A DNA stretch of 59,657 bases, from assembly GCA_964631605.1 (NCBI GenBank), contig CAZVYG010000022.1, forward strand, positions 1-59,657, given 5' to 3'. The notes below the pieces were generated by a model. That model saw only the letters and a program-made list of their open reading frames with translations, did not search any database and was not told where the DNA came from. Shown here one piece after another: positions 7,940 through 17,852 of the stretch; positions within the stretch are counted from its first letter, which is position 1, and every line of letters begins with the position of its first letter. A program made the position numbers and the translations under genes. The stretch comes from JARKQH01 sp964631605. Its GTDB lineage: Bacteria > Verrucomicrobiota > Verrucomicrobiia > Limisphaerales > UBA8199.

Positions 7940-10720
7940 ATGCAGGATTTGTTGAAGAAGATCGAGGCGGACGCGGCCGCCCGGCTGGTGTTGCCTCCCG
8001 GGGTGGCGGCCACCCAGGAGCTGGGGCGTTACAAGGCCTACCTTAAACTCGAAACCCATCGGCTCAAGCTGGCTCACCGGGCAGGCGCCGGGGGCCTGGA
8101 CATCTGCCGCGCCCGCGCGCGGATGATGGACCTGCTGCTGGAACACCTGTGGCAGGCCGCGCGCGGCAACTTGAGCGAACTGGCGCGCAAAGAGTTTCCG
8201 CCACTGGCGCTGGTAGCCATCGGCGGTTACGGACGCGCGGAGCTCAACCCGCACAGCGATATAGATTTCATGCTGCTGCACGACAGGCAGGTGGCGGCGA
8301 ACCGGCCGCTCCCGCCTCTGTCAATCCTGCTGGATGGGATTCTCTATCCGCTCTGGGACATCGGAGTGAAGGTGGGGCACTCGGTGCGGACGATCGCCGA
8401 GGCGGTTAAAGTCGCCAACAGCGACATGCAGTCCAAGACTTCCCTGATTGAGGCGCGGCTGATCGCCGGCAGCCACGAATTGTTCAAGCAGTTCCAAGCG
8501 GCGCTGTTGGCGAAGTGCGTCCGCGGCCACGAGGCGGAATACATTGCCCAGCGGATCCAGGATCAGGCGGCGCGGCGCCAGAAGTTCGGAAACTCGGCCT
8601 GCATGCAGGAACCGAATGTGAAAAGCGGCTGCGGCGGGCTGCGGGATTTTCAGAACCTGCTGTGGATGGCGTATTTTAAACATGGTACGCGGTCACTCAA
8701 GGATTTGGAGGCGCACGACCTGATCAGCGGGGCGGAGCGGCGCCAATTGCAGGCGGCCTACGATTTTCTGCTGCGGGTGAGAACCGAAATGCACTACCAC
8801 GCCAACCGGGGCACGGATGTCCTGAGCAAGAACCTGCAGCCGGCGGTGGCGCATAACCTGGGTTATCGGGAGCGGTCTCCGAGCAAGCGGATCGAGCAAT
8901 TCATGCGCGAATTCTACCGGCACGCGCGCAACATTTACCTCATCACCCGCACCCTCGAGCAGCGTTTGGCCCTGCTGCCCACGCCCCGGAGGCTCCCTCA
9001 GCTTTCGCTGCGGGCGCTGCTGCCCAGACGGCGCGAGCCGCCGAATGAGTCGGTGGATGGCTTTCGGTTTGTTGACGGGGAAATCCATGCGGTCTCCAAC
9101 CGGGTCTTTCGCGATCAGCCGCGGCGGCTGATGCGGGTGTTCCTGCACGCCCAGCTCCGGGGGCTGCGCCTGCATCCAGACCTGGCCCAGCTCATCCGGC
9201 GCGAGCTCCCCCTGGTGGACCGCAGATTCCGCACCGACACCCACGTCCGAGAAACGTTTCTGACGATTCTGAGCCAGCGGGGAGCGGTTTCGCAAATCCT
9301 GCGGGCCATGCACGAGGTGGACCTGCTGGGGAAGTACCTGCCGGAATTCGGCCGGCTGACCTGCCTGGTGCAGCACGAGTTTTACCACCAGTACACCGCC
9401 GACGAGCACACGCTGCGGTGCCTGGCCCAACTGGACGAGATCTGGGAGGCGAAGCATCCGCCGCACAATCAATACACGCCGCTGCTGCAAAGTCTGGAGC
9501 GGCCGTTCCTGCTTTACCTTGCGTTGCTGCTCCATGACACGGGCAAGCCCGACGGCCGCGGGCGCCACGAAACCGTGAGCGGACATCTGGCCTTGGGGGT
9601 GGCGCGGCGGCTGGGTTTGGATGCCAACGCCACCCAAACCTTGCGGCTGATCATTGACCATCACACCCTGATGGCGGTGGTGTCCCAGCGGCGCGACCTG
9701 GACGATCCGGCAGTGATCCGCGCTTTCGCGCGCCAGGTGCAAAATGCGGAGAACCTGGCGTTGCTGACTCTGCACACCTTCGTGGATGCCCAGGCGACGA
9801 GCGACCAACTCTGGAATGGGTTCAAGGATTCTCTGCTGTGGACCCTTCATCTCAAGGCGCTGCGGTTGTTGAGCGGGGGACCGGAGTTCGCGCGCGCGGA
9901 GGAAAAGCAGCGTGAGCTGCTGCTGGAGGAGGCGCAGCGCCATTTGCCGCCCGGAGTCAGCCACGAGGAGCTCCAGGCGCATTTTGCAAACCTGCCGCCG
10001 CGCTATTTCCAGATTCACCAATTGCGCGAAGTGCTGGAAGACCTGACGGTGGCGCACCGCTTCCTGCGGCTGCAGACCGGCGACGAGGAGAGCGCGTTGA
10101 AGCCGGTGGTGCATTGGCGCGACGAGAAGGACCGCGACTGCACCCATGTCAAGGTCTGCACGTGGGACCGGGCCGGGCTGTTTCGGAAGATCGCCGGCTC
10201 GTTCAGCGCCGCCAGCCTGAACATTCTCAGCGCCCAGATTTTTTCCCGCACCGATGGGATCGTGCTGGACACTTTTTGGGTGGCCGATGCGCGGGCGGGA
10301 GGAGTGGCCAGTCCGGAACAGCGCGAAAAGTTCGAGGTGCTGCTGGGCCGGGCGCTGACCGGGGAGGAACTGGACTTTCCGGCCCTGATTGCCCGGCAGC
10401 GAATCACCCGGCCCCTCTACCAAGCCTATACGGGCGAGCACCTGTCCACCCGCATCCGTTTCGATAACGAGTCCTCAGAGACCCGCACGGTGATTGAAAC
10501 CGAGTCGGAAGACCGGCTGGGTCTGCTCTACACGATCTCGCAGGCCCTGACGGAACTCGAACTGGACATTGTTGGGGCGAAAATCTGCACCGAGCGGGGA
10601 GCCGCCATTGACAGCTTCTACGTGCGGGAACTGGACGGGCGGAAAGTGGAGGACCCCAAGCGTCAGCATGTGATTGAGGCCGCCTTGAAACGCGCGCTGG
10701 CCAAAATGGAAACCGTCTGA
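7940..10720 (+). CDS. glnD: [Protein-PII] uridylyltransferase / uridylyl-removing enzyme
   Basis: Bifunctional nitrogen sensor that uridylylates PII when glutamine is low and removes UMP when it is high; 926 residues, full length. The nucleotidyltransferase motif GGYGRAELNPHSDIDFMLLHD (about 95-115) has the G-G-Y-G and DxD residues. The GlnD linker region contains KSGCGGLRDFQNL. The HD phosphohydrolase domain shows HDTGKPDGRGRHE (about 533-545). Two C-terminal ACT domains follow (about 735-810, CTWDRAGLFRKIAGSFSAA; about 850-925, EDRLGLLYTISQALTEL) for glutamine binding. No glnB or amtB is in the window. It converges on the LTD/CotH gene with a 41-bp gap. Confidence 0.96.
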   Translation: MQDLLKKIEADAAARLVLPPGVAATQELGRYKAYLKLETHRLKLAHRAGAGGLDICRARARMMDLLLEHLWQAARGNLSELARKEFPPLALVAIGGYGRAELNPHSDIDFMLLHDRQVAANRPLPPLSILLDGILYPLWDIGVKVGHSVRTIAEAVKVANSDMQSKTSLIEARLIAGSHELFKQFQAALLAKCVRGHEAEYIAQRIQDQAARRQKFGNSACMQEPNVKSGCGGLRDFQNLLWMAYFKHGTRSLKDLEAHDLISGAERRQLQAAYDFLLRVRTEMHYHANRGTDVLSKNLQPAVAHNLGYRERSPSKRIEQFMREFYRHARNIYLITRTLEQRLALLPTPRRLPQLSLRALLPRRREPPNESVDGFRFVDGEIHAVSNRVFRDQPRRLMRVFLHAQLRGLRLHPDLAQLIRRELPLVDRRFRTDTHVRETFLTILSQRGAVSQILRAMHEVDLLGKYLPEFGRLTCLVQHEFYHQYTADEHTLRCLAQLDEIWEAKHPPHNQYTPLLQSLERPFLLYLALLLHDTGKPDGRGRHETVSGHLALGVARRLGLDANATQTLRLIIDHHTLMAVVSQRRDLDDPAVIRAFARQVQNAENLALLTLHTFVDAQATSDQLWNGFKDSLLWTLHLKALRLLSGGPEFARAEEKQRELLLEEAQRHLPPGVSHEELQAHFANLPPRYFQIHQLREVLEDLTVAHRFLRLQTGDEESALKPVVHWRDEKDRDCTHVKVCTWDRAGLFRKIAGSFSAASLNILSAQIFSRTDGIVLDTFWVADARAGGVASPEQREKFEVLLGRALTGEELDFPALIARQRITRPLYQAYTGEHLSTRIRFDNESSETRTVIETESEDRLGLLYTISQALTELELDIVGAKICTERGAAIDSFYVRELDGRKVEDPKRQHVIEAALKRALAKMETV

Positions 10721-10761
10721 GCGGCTACGTTTGGCGGCGGGAGCGTCGCTTTGCGGCGAGG

Positions 10762-13700
10762 CTAGAACGAAGGGAGCACCACCAGCCGGTAGTAGCGTTG
10801 AGCGTTGGGAGAGGGATCGTGCACTTCGAAGAGGGTTCCATCGCCCGGCATTGGACCCGTGAGCGGGCTCCAGGCGGGCTCAGCCAAAGCGCCTTTATAT
10901 TCGATCTGATAAATCTGGCTAGGCAGGGTCGGAAAAGAGATCGTCCAGCCGTTTCCATTGACCATGCTCATCTGAAGCTGCGGCAGGGGCAGCACGCAGA
11001 TGGCAAAGGTGGCGGTATCGCTCAAGGGCGGCTGGCCGCTGTCTGTAACCCGCACCGTAGCGGTATTGGTGGTCCAAGGCGGCACATCGGCCAACCAGAC
11101 AAAGACGCCGTTGGCCACGCCGATGGCGGCTCCCTGAGGCGCGCCAGGCTCGAGGCTGAACGACAAGGTTTGGTAGGCGGCTTCCGCGTCGGTGGCGCTG
11201 GCTGTGAACCGCAACCATTGGCCGGAGTAAGTGTAACGCGTGCCGATCTCGGCCAGGACCGGCGGGGTGTTGGGAATCACGTTGGCCGCGCGCGGGGTGG
11301 GAAGGGGCATGAAATAACGGGAGCCGGGGCCATCCGGGTAGCGACCCTCGCTGACGTCGGCCGTTTGCGGCCCGTAAAAGACAAAGTCAACCGGGTTGCC
11401 GTCGGCGCCATAAAGGCCAAGGCTTTCGCCGTCTTTGTTCATTTTGAAGGAGACATGCAGGTCGGGAGTGCCATTGGTGTTGCGGCCGTCCGCCCAGACC
11501 AGGAGGTAACCCAGAGGGGGGATCACACAGCCGTTCGGGATTCGATGTTTGAATCGGTCCAGGAGATTATCGGTGAGATAGAATCCGCCCAGGTCAGCCG
11601 CGTTGGTGCTGGCATTGTACAGTTCGAACCAATCGCTGTAAGCGCCGCTGATGGGATTGGGGATGGTGTGCGAGTTGGCGGCCATCCATTCATTGATGAA
11701 AACGTTCAGCGGCGGGCTGGCGCCGTTGTTGGTCGCGCCCGGCGTAACATAATACAATTCCCGGCGGTCGAACCCCTGGCCATCGGGCACCGAGCCATAG
11801 GAACGGTTGGGGACGATGTTGGTGTAATCAAGGAAGTCAAGGACCTGGGGCTGGCCGTTGAACCCGCGGCTTAAGGCCACAGCACCGTGGCCGGGCGCCA
11901 GGCTGAAGGTGGTGTGCCACTCGTTGCTGGAGGACAAGGACGAAAGGCCATCAGCAAAAAGCACTTTGAACTGGCCGGGTCCAAGGGTTGCGCCGGTCGG
12001 GAAGGGCCACGCCATGAGCGCAGCGTAGGAATCCGTCAGATAAAGTCCTTCCAGCGAGACGGAGTTGCTTGCGGCATTGTATAACTCAATCCACGCGGTC
12101 CGCTGTCCCGCGCGGTTGGTAATCCCGGTCAGGTTCTCCGGCTGCAATTCATTGATCCACAAGTCCGGGAAGGGCGGCAGCGTTTGAGCCAGTGCATTGG
12201 ACCGGCCTGGCGTGGGGGCGCCCAAGCCCCAGTTGGCCAGGCACGAATTGTCCTGGGCCACATCCATGACTTGGAGCGACAGGCCCGGGGTAGGTGCGGG
12301 CCAAGGCGGCAATGCGGAGTAGCGCACGCGATCCACCACCACCTCCGAGTTCGGGAGGGCGCCGGGCATCAACAGTGTCAGAGTTTCGCCGTTGGTCTGG
12401 AGCTTTCCGGCGAACAAGTCGAACGGGGTCACGTTCGTGCCATAAACGCTGAGAAACGCGTTGCCCTCTTCAGCCAAGACCAGGAACTGGCCGTTGGTCA
12501 GGAGCGTGCCCGCGGGAAAGGTGTAAGCCAGGCCCTCAATCCGCCAGCCTGAAAGGTCGAAGGTCGAGGCGGAGGTATTCTGCAATTCGACCCAGGCCGC
12601 GCCAGGGATCAGCGGCTGAAAGAGGATTTCACTGAAAATCACTTTGCCTGCAGGATGGGGCGGGGTGCCAGTAAAACGGACCGTGACACTAGCTGCGGAG
12701 TTGGTCAACGCATTGCCCCAAAGGTCATAGCCGGCGATATAGAGCGGCGTGGTCGGAGCCGTCACGGCCACCATGACCGTCCAGTTGGAGATCGTGGTCC
12801 ATGTCACTGGGTACTCGACGCCGTTGATGCGCAGAGTATGGACCTGGACGGGCGCCGTGCCGCTGAGCGTGACGACGGAATTGGAACTTTCAATATAATT
12901 GGTGCCCAAGATGGCAAACGGGGCGTTGCCGCCCGCCGCGTTGATCTCCGCCAGGACCGCGGCGGCGCGAGCCTGAATCTTGGGCAACAGCTCGGTGAAA
13001 TCCTGGCCGGGGGCAAACCGGGAGTAATGATTGGCCCAATAGGTCATGTAAGCGGTGTTGAACGTGGACTGAATCATGTCCTGGGCATGACCATAGAGGC
13101 GGCGCTTGTTGCCCGGCAATCTGGCCAGATCGGTCCAGTAGGGCGCCGCAGTGCCCAGCAAGGGAGCCGTGGAGGAGCGCAGGTAGAGGTGCTCGACATC
13201 CCACGGCAGCATCACGAGGCGGCCGTCGCTGGGCCGCTGGTATAGATTGAAGTTGTGCGGATTGCTGAAACTGTACCAATCCGACTCGCCGCACAGGGAG
13301 ACGAAAGCCAGCGTGCGCAGCCACTCGTTCAGGTCCATGAGCAGATGAGCCTGGGCATCGAGCAGCGGGCCGCTGGGCAGTTCCATGGTCTTGGCCAGCG
13401 TCATGACCGGCCGGAAATCGTCCGCCCCGCGATGATATTTAAGAATGTAGTTATAGCGATAGGCCTCTTTGTCATCCCCCAAATCCTGAAGGTCCACACC
13501 GAGAAGAATCTGCGGGTTGGGCAGCTTGTAACCGGCGCTATTGGTGGTGGTTGGGGTATAGATCAGTTCAAAGCTCCACTCAGCTCCGTCGCCTCCGTTG
13601 TCAAAGGCGGTTTCGATGAACTCATCCTCGTGCCGGGGAATGACGAAGGCCGGACCGGTGTTGGTTTGGAAAGGGGGAATCAGCCAGCCGAGGTCGGGCT

Positions 13701-16344
13701 GCATTCCGGGAATGCCGCCGGCATGAAGCAACATGTGGTGCGCGAGGATTTCCTGCTGGTGATTGGCGGTGCCGGGCGGACCGGAGCAATCCATGAGCAG
13801 AACGGGATGAACGCCTCGAAACCGGTCGTCGGGCTGGAACTTGACGTTAAAACTGGGACGCGGGTCCGCAGGCCGTCCGCTTTGGCTGCCTTTGAGGAGG
13901 GCGCGAATGTCGTAGTAGGGACGCTGCTCGTTGTAGATCAACGTGCACGGCAGCGTTGCATTGCTCATGAGGTTGGTAACCGCACGCAACAAGGCCCAGT
14001 TGGCGGGCGTAAAAATGAGCCGAAAATTATGGCCCAGGGTTGGTTGCGCCTGGCCATCGGCAACCATGTAGAGCGCCCCGCTGTCAGGGCCCGCGGCCGG
14101 AAAAGCAGCCGTGGCTCCAAGCGAATCCGTCGCTTTCACATAAAACTGAACGATCTTTCCCGCGGCTGCGGCCGGGATGGTGCCTTCGTACCTGCCATCA
14201 CCTTTGGCCGTCATGGTCGCGTGCGAAAAAGCGCCACTGTTTACCGACCACCAGAGCTCACAAGAGACCACGCCTTGGGGGTCCTGGGGTGTCACTGAAA
14301 CGGTCACCGGCTGGTTGATCGAGGGGACCACCGGCTGATGCTGGAAGGCAAGGAAGGTGGGGCCGATGTTCGTCTCGTAGCGAGAGTTGGGCGCGCCGGG
14401 AGTGCCGCTGAGTTGCGGCGCCAGGAGAGTCGTCGTGCGGGCCACGCGGTTAAAGAACAGGCGTGTGTTCAGGAGTTTGCCGCCCGCGAGCCACTTGGCA
14501 CGGAAGGAGATTTCGTAGGTGAGACCGTCGGTGATACCGCCATCGTTAAGAGTGGATTCCACGTGGTTGTGCATGTGTTCCTGCGGGCCGGTAGCGAGGA
14601 GGTGAAGGACGTGGTTGGAGGAATTGTCCGGATCGGCAATCACCCGGCTCCGGCCATGGGTGCCTAAAACCCGCCAACCGGTGGCGCCGTTTTCGAAGTT
14701 GCCGTTCACCAGGCGTTGCGTGCGGTTGGCGCCCTGGATTTCGACCACGCTGAGGTCGTCCAGCAAGCACTCGCCCGCTTCGAGCAGGCCCACGATAAAG
14801 TCCTTCCATTGCGAGGGCTCGAACCAGCGGGTTTGGGCCACGGCCTGGTAGCTGTAGGCATGCCAGCCGGCGCGAGCCGTTTCATCACTCGCCGCCCAAG
14901 CTTCGGCTTTCGAGTTGTCGGCCCAAGGGTCCCGCAGCTCGAGACTGGAGCCGCCGCCGTCGGCATAAACGGGCCAGCGACCGGAGGTATAATACCGAAC
15001 CTCGTCCGCGGGATTGCCGGCGCTGTCTTTGAGCAGGAGGGTGTCGCCATCATTGGCAAGCTGGCCGGTGTAGTCGCCGATGATGTCTATCGCCGGGTAA
15101 AGCCAGCTCAACGCTTGCGCGTTCCGAGCCACGACCAGAAATGCCCCGGGGGCCAGCGTTTTGCCCGGCGGGAATTGAAAAGCGATAGCACCCGCCAGGG
15201 TCCAGCCACTGAGGTCCACCGAATTGGTGCCCCGATTGTAGAGTTCCAGCCATTCCTCGTCCGAGGGAGGGGCGGGCAGGTCATTGGTCGCTGCCGGCCG
15301 CTGATGATGATACATGATCTCGTTAATGACCACTTCATCGTGAAACGCAAACGCGTTGGCTGCGCCAGGCGTAGGTGCGGCCGGACGATGCCACTCACCC
15401 AGGCCATTGGGAAACCGAGCCCGAGCGGAGTCTTTAAGCTCGACCGCGTCCACGACGCGGTCGCGAGCGGGCGGGAGGAGCCAGAGTTTGTCTTTGGCTC
15501 GGGGGGTGAACCCCAAGGCGGAGTTGGAAACCGCGAGCCAATTCCCCGCAGGGATGGAGGTGGCGGAGGGGAAGACATACTCCGCGTTCGTGGTCCCGTC
15601 ATGGACGATCACGTAGCCGGTCAGGGACACGGGGTTGGTGCCCCAGTTGGCGATTTCCAACCAAAAATCCGTGTTGGTGGCCGCGGCAAGCTCGTTGAAG
15701 GCCAGCGGTGTCAACGCGGGAGCGGTGGGAAAATTCTTCGCGCCGGGAGAGCCGCCCATCTGGGCGCTCCACGTCCAGTTGCGCGCCGGTTTGCTGGCAA
15801 GGCTTTCATCAAGTTTCGCAAGGGAAACACCCGAACCGTCCGGAGCCACGGGCCAATCGCCTCCCACGCCATAGTCGAGTTCGCTGACCACCCGCCCGTT
15901 GTTATTGCGCAACCGCAAGTGTTCGCCGCTGTTGGAAAGGCGGTTGGTAAACGGCCCAAACACATTGGTCAGGCCGGTCCGGGCCATGAGCGTGGCGGGC
16001 GAGGAAGCCACCACCACATAACCTCCGCCGCGCACGACCGTGTTCGAGCCGAACACAAAGCCAATGCCGCCATCCATAGACCATCCGGAAACGTCCAGGT
16101 CCACCGCCATCTGATTGTGCAACTCGACCCACTCCATGAGCGGTTCTTCCGTTGCCGGGTGGTACATGATTTCATTAAAAACCAGGGAGGCGTCGGCCCA
16201 GCCGGCGGCCTGGCTCCCTACCAACAGAACCAGCAGGACGGACCAGAGCTCAACCCAAGAGGAATGCCTCGGGCGTGCCGGAAGCGACAGGCCGGCGCGC
16301 CCGCGCAATCCTTGAATCGGGGGCGTTAACTTCGGGTTTTGCAT
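10762..16344 (-). CDS. Very large secreted lamin-tail-domain / CotH-kinase-like protein
   Basis: Predicted secreted or surface protein of 1860 residues. The signal peptide is near residues 30-50 (WSVLLVLLVGSQAAGWADA). At least six lamin-tail domains can be read from repeated F/INE(I/L)..(W)(V/L)EL.N...(D/V)L.G(W/Y) patterns: three before and three after the core. The core (about 760-1150) resembles CotH spore-coat kinase proteins, with a RALLKGSQSGRPADPRPSFN segment and LPWDVEHLYLRSS near its end. An Ig/cadherin-like segment (PPVLAEIGTRYTYSG) and a C-terminal YQIEYKGAL...YYRLVV module close the protein, an ending I associate with Verrucomicrobia surface proteins. Function is unknown; a role in envelope or polymer binding is inference. 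It is monocistronic and divergent from the DUF362 gene. Confidence 0.88.
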   Translation of the reverse strand: MQNPKLTPPIQGLRGRAGLSLPARPRHSSWVELWSVLLVLLVGSQAAGWADASLVFNEIMYHPATEEPLMEWVELHNQMAVDLDVSGWSMDGGIGFVFGSNTVVRGGGYVVVASSPATLMARTGLTNVFGPFTNRLSNSGEHLRLRNNNGRVVSELDYGVGGDWPVAPDGSGVSLAKLDESLASKPARNWTWSAQMGGSPGAKNFPTAPALTPLAFNELAAATNTDFWLEIANWGTNPVSLTGYVIVHDGTTNAEYVFPSATSIPAGNWLAVSNSALGFTPRAKDKLWLLPPARDRVVDAVELKDSARARFPNGLGEWHRPAAPTPGAANAFAFHDEVVINEIMYHHQRPAATNDLPAPPSDEEWLELYNRGTNSVDLSGWTLAGAIAFQFPPGKTLAPGAFLVVARNAQALSWLYPAIDIIGDYTGQLANDGDTLLLKDSAGNPADEVRYYTSGRWPVYADGGGSSLELRDPWADNSKAEAWAASDETARAGWHAYSYQAVAQTRWFEPSQWKDFIVGLLEAGECLLDDLSVVEIQGANRTQRLVNGNFENGATGWRVLGTHGRSRVIADPDNSSNHVLHLLATGPQEHMHNHVESTLNDGGITDGLTYEISFRAKWLAGGKLLNTRLFFNRVARTTTLLAPQLSGTPGAPNSRYETNIGPTFLAFQHQPVVPSINQPVTVSVTPQDPQGVVSCELWWSVNSGAFSHATMTAKGDGRYEGTIPAAAAGKIVQFYVKATDSLGATAAFPAAGPDSGALYMVADGQAQPTLGHNFRLIFTPANWALLRAVTNLMSNATLPCTLIYNEQRPYYDIRALLKGSQSGRPADPRPSFNVKFQPDDRFRGVHPVLLMDCSGPPGTANHQQEILAHHMLLHAGGIPGMQPDLGWLIPPFQTNTGPAFVIPRHEDEFIETAFDNGGDGAEWSFELIYTPTTTNSAGYKLPNPQILLGVDLQDLGDDKEAYRYNYILKYHRGADDFRPVMTLAKTMELPSGPLLDAQAHLLMDLNEWLRTLAFVSLCGESDWYSFSNPHNFNLYQRPSDGRLVMLPWDVEHLYLRSSTAPLLGTAAPYWTDLARLPGNKRRLYGHAQDMIQSTFNTAYMTYWANHYSRFAPGQDFTELLPKIQARAAAVLAEINAAGGNAPFAILGTNYIESSNSVVTLSGTAPVQVHTLRINGVEYPVTWTTISNWTVMVAVTAPTTPLYIAGYDLWGNALTNSAASVTVRFTGTPPHPAGKVIFSEILFQPLIPGAAWVELQNTSASTFDLSGWRIEGLAYTFPAGTLLTNGQFLVLAEEGNAFLSVYGTNVTPFDLFAGKLQTNGETLTLLMPGALPNSEVVVDRVRYSALPPWPAPTPGLSLQVMDVAQDNSCLANWGLGAPTPGRSNALAQTLPPFPDLWINELQPENLTGITNRAGQRTAWIELYNAASNSVSLEGLYLTDSYAALMAWPFPTGATLGPGQFKVLFADGLSSLSSSNEWHTTFSLAPGHGAVALSRGFNGQPQVLDFLDYTNIVPNRSYGSVPDGQGFDRRELYYVTPGATNNGASPPLNVFINEWMAANSHTIPNPISGAYSDWFELYNASTNAADLGGFYLTDNLLDRFKHRIPNGCVIPPLGYLLVWADGRNTNGTPDLHVSFKMNKDGESLGLYGADGNPVDFVFYGPQTADVSEGRYPDGPGSRYFMPLPTPRAANVIPNTPPVLAEIGTRYTYSGQWLRFTASATDAEAAYQTLSFSLEPGAPQGAAIGVANGVFVWLADVPPWTTNTATVRVTDSGQPPLSDTATFAICVLPLPQLQMSMVNGNGWTISFPTLPSQIYQIEYKGALAEPAWSPLTGPMPGDGTLFEVHDPSPNAQRYYRLVVLPSF

Positions 16345-16615
16345 CCGGGAATGCTCAGGCTCACGCGGATGGCTGCCAACCGCTTCGGATGACAGCGCGT
16401 TGGGTTGTGATCACAAGCATGATTCAATGCCTAAAATGCTTCAATAAGAGGCTTCGGACAAGCTGGTTCGCAAACGCAAGCTACCCGTACAGTTACGGTA
16501 GGTTCGGTTCCGTACCGCCCCTTGGGTGGAGGCCGGGCCCTGCGCCCTTACTCCAACGCCCTCCAAAAAGTGATGGCTATCGGCCCAATGTGTGTGAAAT
16601 TATGCTGTCGAGTGT
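16345..16615. promoter_or_regulatory. Divergent intergenic region between LTD/CotH and DUF362 genes
   Basis: 271 bp lying between two divergent genes, so it must hold both promoters. A small inverted repeat CCGTA-CAGT-TACGG followed by another CCGTA occurs around 16487-16526. I could not assign convincing -35/-10 pairs. Nothing else recognisable. Confidence 0.4.
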
Positions 16616-17848
16616 ATGAGTGGCGCTTCGTCGCATCGCAACCGGCAGCCGATGTGTCCGGGCCGGGCCCTGTCGCGGCGTGATTTTCTGAAGTGGTCAG
16701 CCATTGCTTTGGCCTCGCCGACCGCGTTTTCGGGAGGAGTGGCGCAGGCGGCCGGCGCTGGGGGCCGGCCGGCGCCGAGCGCTCCAACCAGCGTCAGGTT
16801 TTGTCGGCGCTACGATTATGCAGAGGTGCGGAGTGTTCTGAAGCGCATGATCGAGGAGGTGGGGGGGCTGCGTCGGCTGGTCCGAAATCGGCATGTTACT
16901 GTCAAGCTCAACCTGGTTAACAGTTCCGAAGAGAGTTTGTGGAGTGTGCCGCTGTGGCTGGGCGTCACGGTGCATCCCGTGGTGGCGTTGGCGCTGGGCA
17001 GCCTGCTGGTGGAAAACGGGGCGCGCCAAGTGATCTTTTGCGATCAATTGCCCTGTTCGACTCCCGAGGAGCAGGCGTTTGCGGGCTACGGGTTCAAGCT
17101 GACGGATTTCAAGGCTGCAATGGAGGGGCGCGTTCGGTTTGAAAACACGCGCAACCGGGGAGTGTATGGGGACTACGCGATCGTCAAGGTGCCGGAAGGC
17201 CAACTGGCCACGGCGTGGGAGGTCAACCGGACTTACGTGGACACGGATGTTCTGATTTCGCTCACGAAACTCAAGAGCCACGTGTCCGCCGGCATCAGCG
17301 GCGGTCTGAAGAATCTCTTCGGCATTCCGCCCAGCAGCCTTTATGGGGACGACCTGAAGGACAATCCCGATGAGCGCGCGGTGGGGTATCGGAACGGCAC
17401 CATGCACGAGTGCAACCGGGCGCCCCTGACGTCGGTGCGCACGTTCACGGGCAAAGGGGTGCCGGGCGACCATGGCTACAACGTGCCGCATTTTATCGTG
17501 GACCTGGCTGCGGCCTTCAGGGTTGACCTGGCGGTGATTGATGGAATCAGCACGATCCAAACGGCTGAGGGATGGTGGAATGGCTCGATGGTTTCCCTGA
17601 CGCGGCCGGGGTTGCTCATTGCCGGGCGCAACCCGGTTTGCACTGATGCGGTGGCCGCCGCCGTGATGGGTTTTGACCCCGACGCCGCCGACCGCACCTG
17701 GCCGTTTGTGAATGGGCTTAATCATCTGGCACTGGCGCGCCGGCGCGGGCTCGGGGAGAACCGAATCAAGAACCTTGAAGTCGGGGGCGTTGGCATCGAA
17801 GCGGCGCGATTTGAGTATGAGCCGACCTTCCGTAGGATTGGAGCGTAA
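16616..17848 (+). CDS. DUF362 domain protein with Tat signal
   Basis: 410-residue protein with a twin-arginine signal (SRRDFLKWSAIALASPTAF, about residues 20-38), so probably exported folded, often with a cofactor. The body matches DUF362: VKLNLVNSS near residue 100, then THVDTDVLISLTKLKSH-like text around 200-215 (YVDTDVLISLTKLKSHVSAG) and GGLKNLFGIPP. DUF362 proteins frequently pair with ferredoxin domains, but no CxxCxxC cluster is visible here. The next gene starts 4 nt after the stop, so the two are probably co-transcribed. Function unknown. Confidence 0.85.
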   Translation: MSGASSHRNRQPMCPGRALSRRDFLKWSAIALASPTAFSGGVAQAAGAGGRPAPSAPTSVRFCRRYDYAEVRSVLKRMIEEVGGLRRLVRNRHVTVKLNLVNSSEESLWSVPLWLGVTVHPVVALALGSLLVENGARQVIFCDQLPCSTPEEQAFAGYGFKLTDFKAAMEGRVRFENTRNRGVYGDYAIVKVPEGQLATAWEVNRTYVDTDVLISLTKLKSHVSAGISGGLKNLFGIPPSSLYGDDLKDNPDERAVGYRNGTMHECNRAPLTSVRTFTGKGVPGDHGYNVPHFIVDLAAAFRVDLAVIDGISTIQTAEGWWNGSMVSLTRPGLLIAGRNPVCTDAVAAAVMGFDPDAADRTWPFVNGLNHLALARRRGLGENRIKNLEVGGVGIEAARFEYEPTFRRIGA

Positions 17849-17852
17849 AAGG

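Noticed and set aside
8693..10441. 582-residue minus-strand frame opposite glnD
   Set aside because: Gln/Arg-rich translation without motifs; glnD is certain.
14716..16329. 537-residue plus-strand frame opposite the LTD/CotH gene (and 10798-11874, 13255-14298)
   Set aside because: Gly/Arg-rich shadows; the minus strand encodes repeated recognisable LTD domains.
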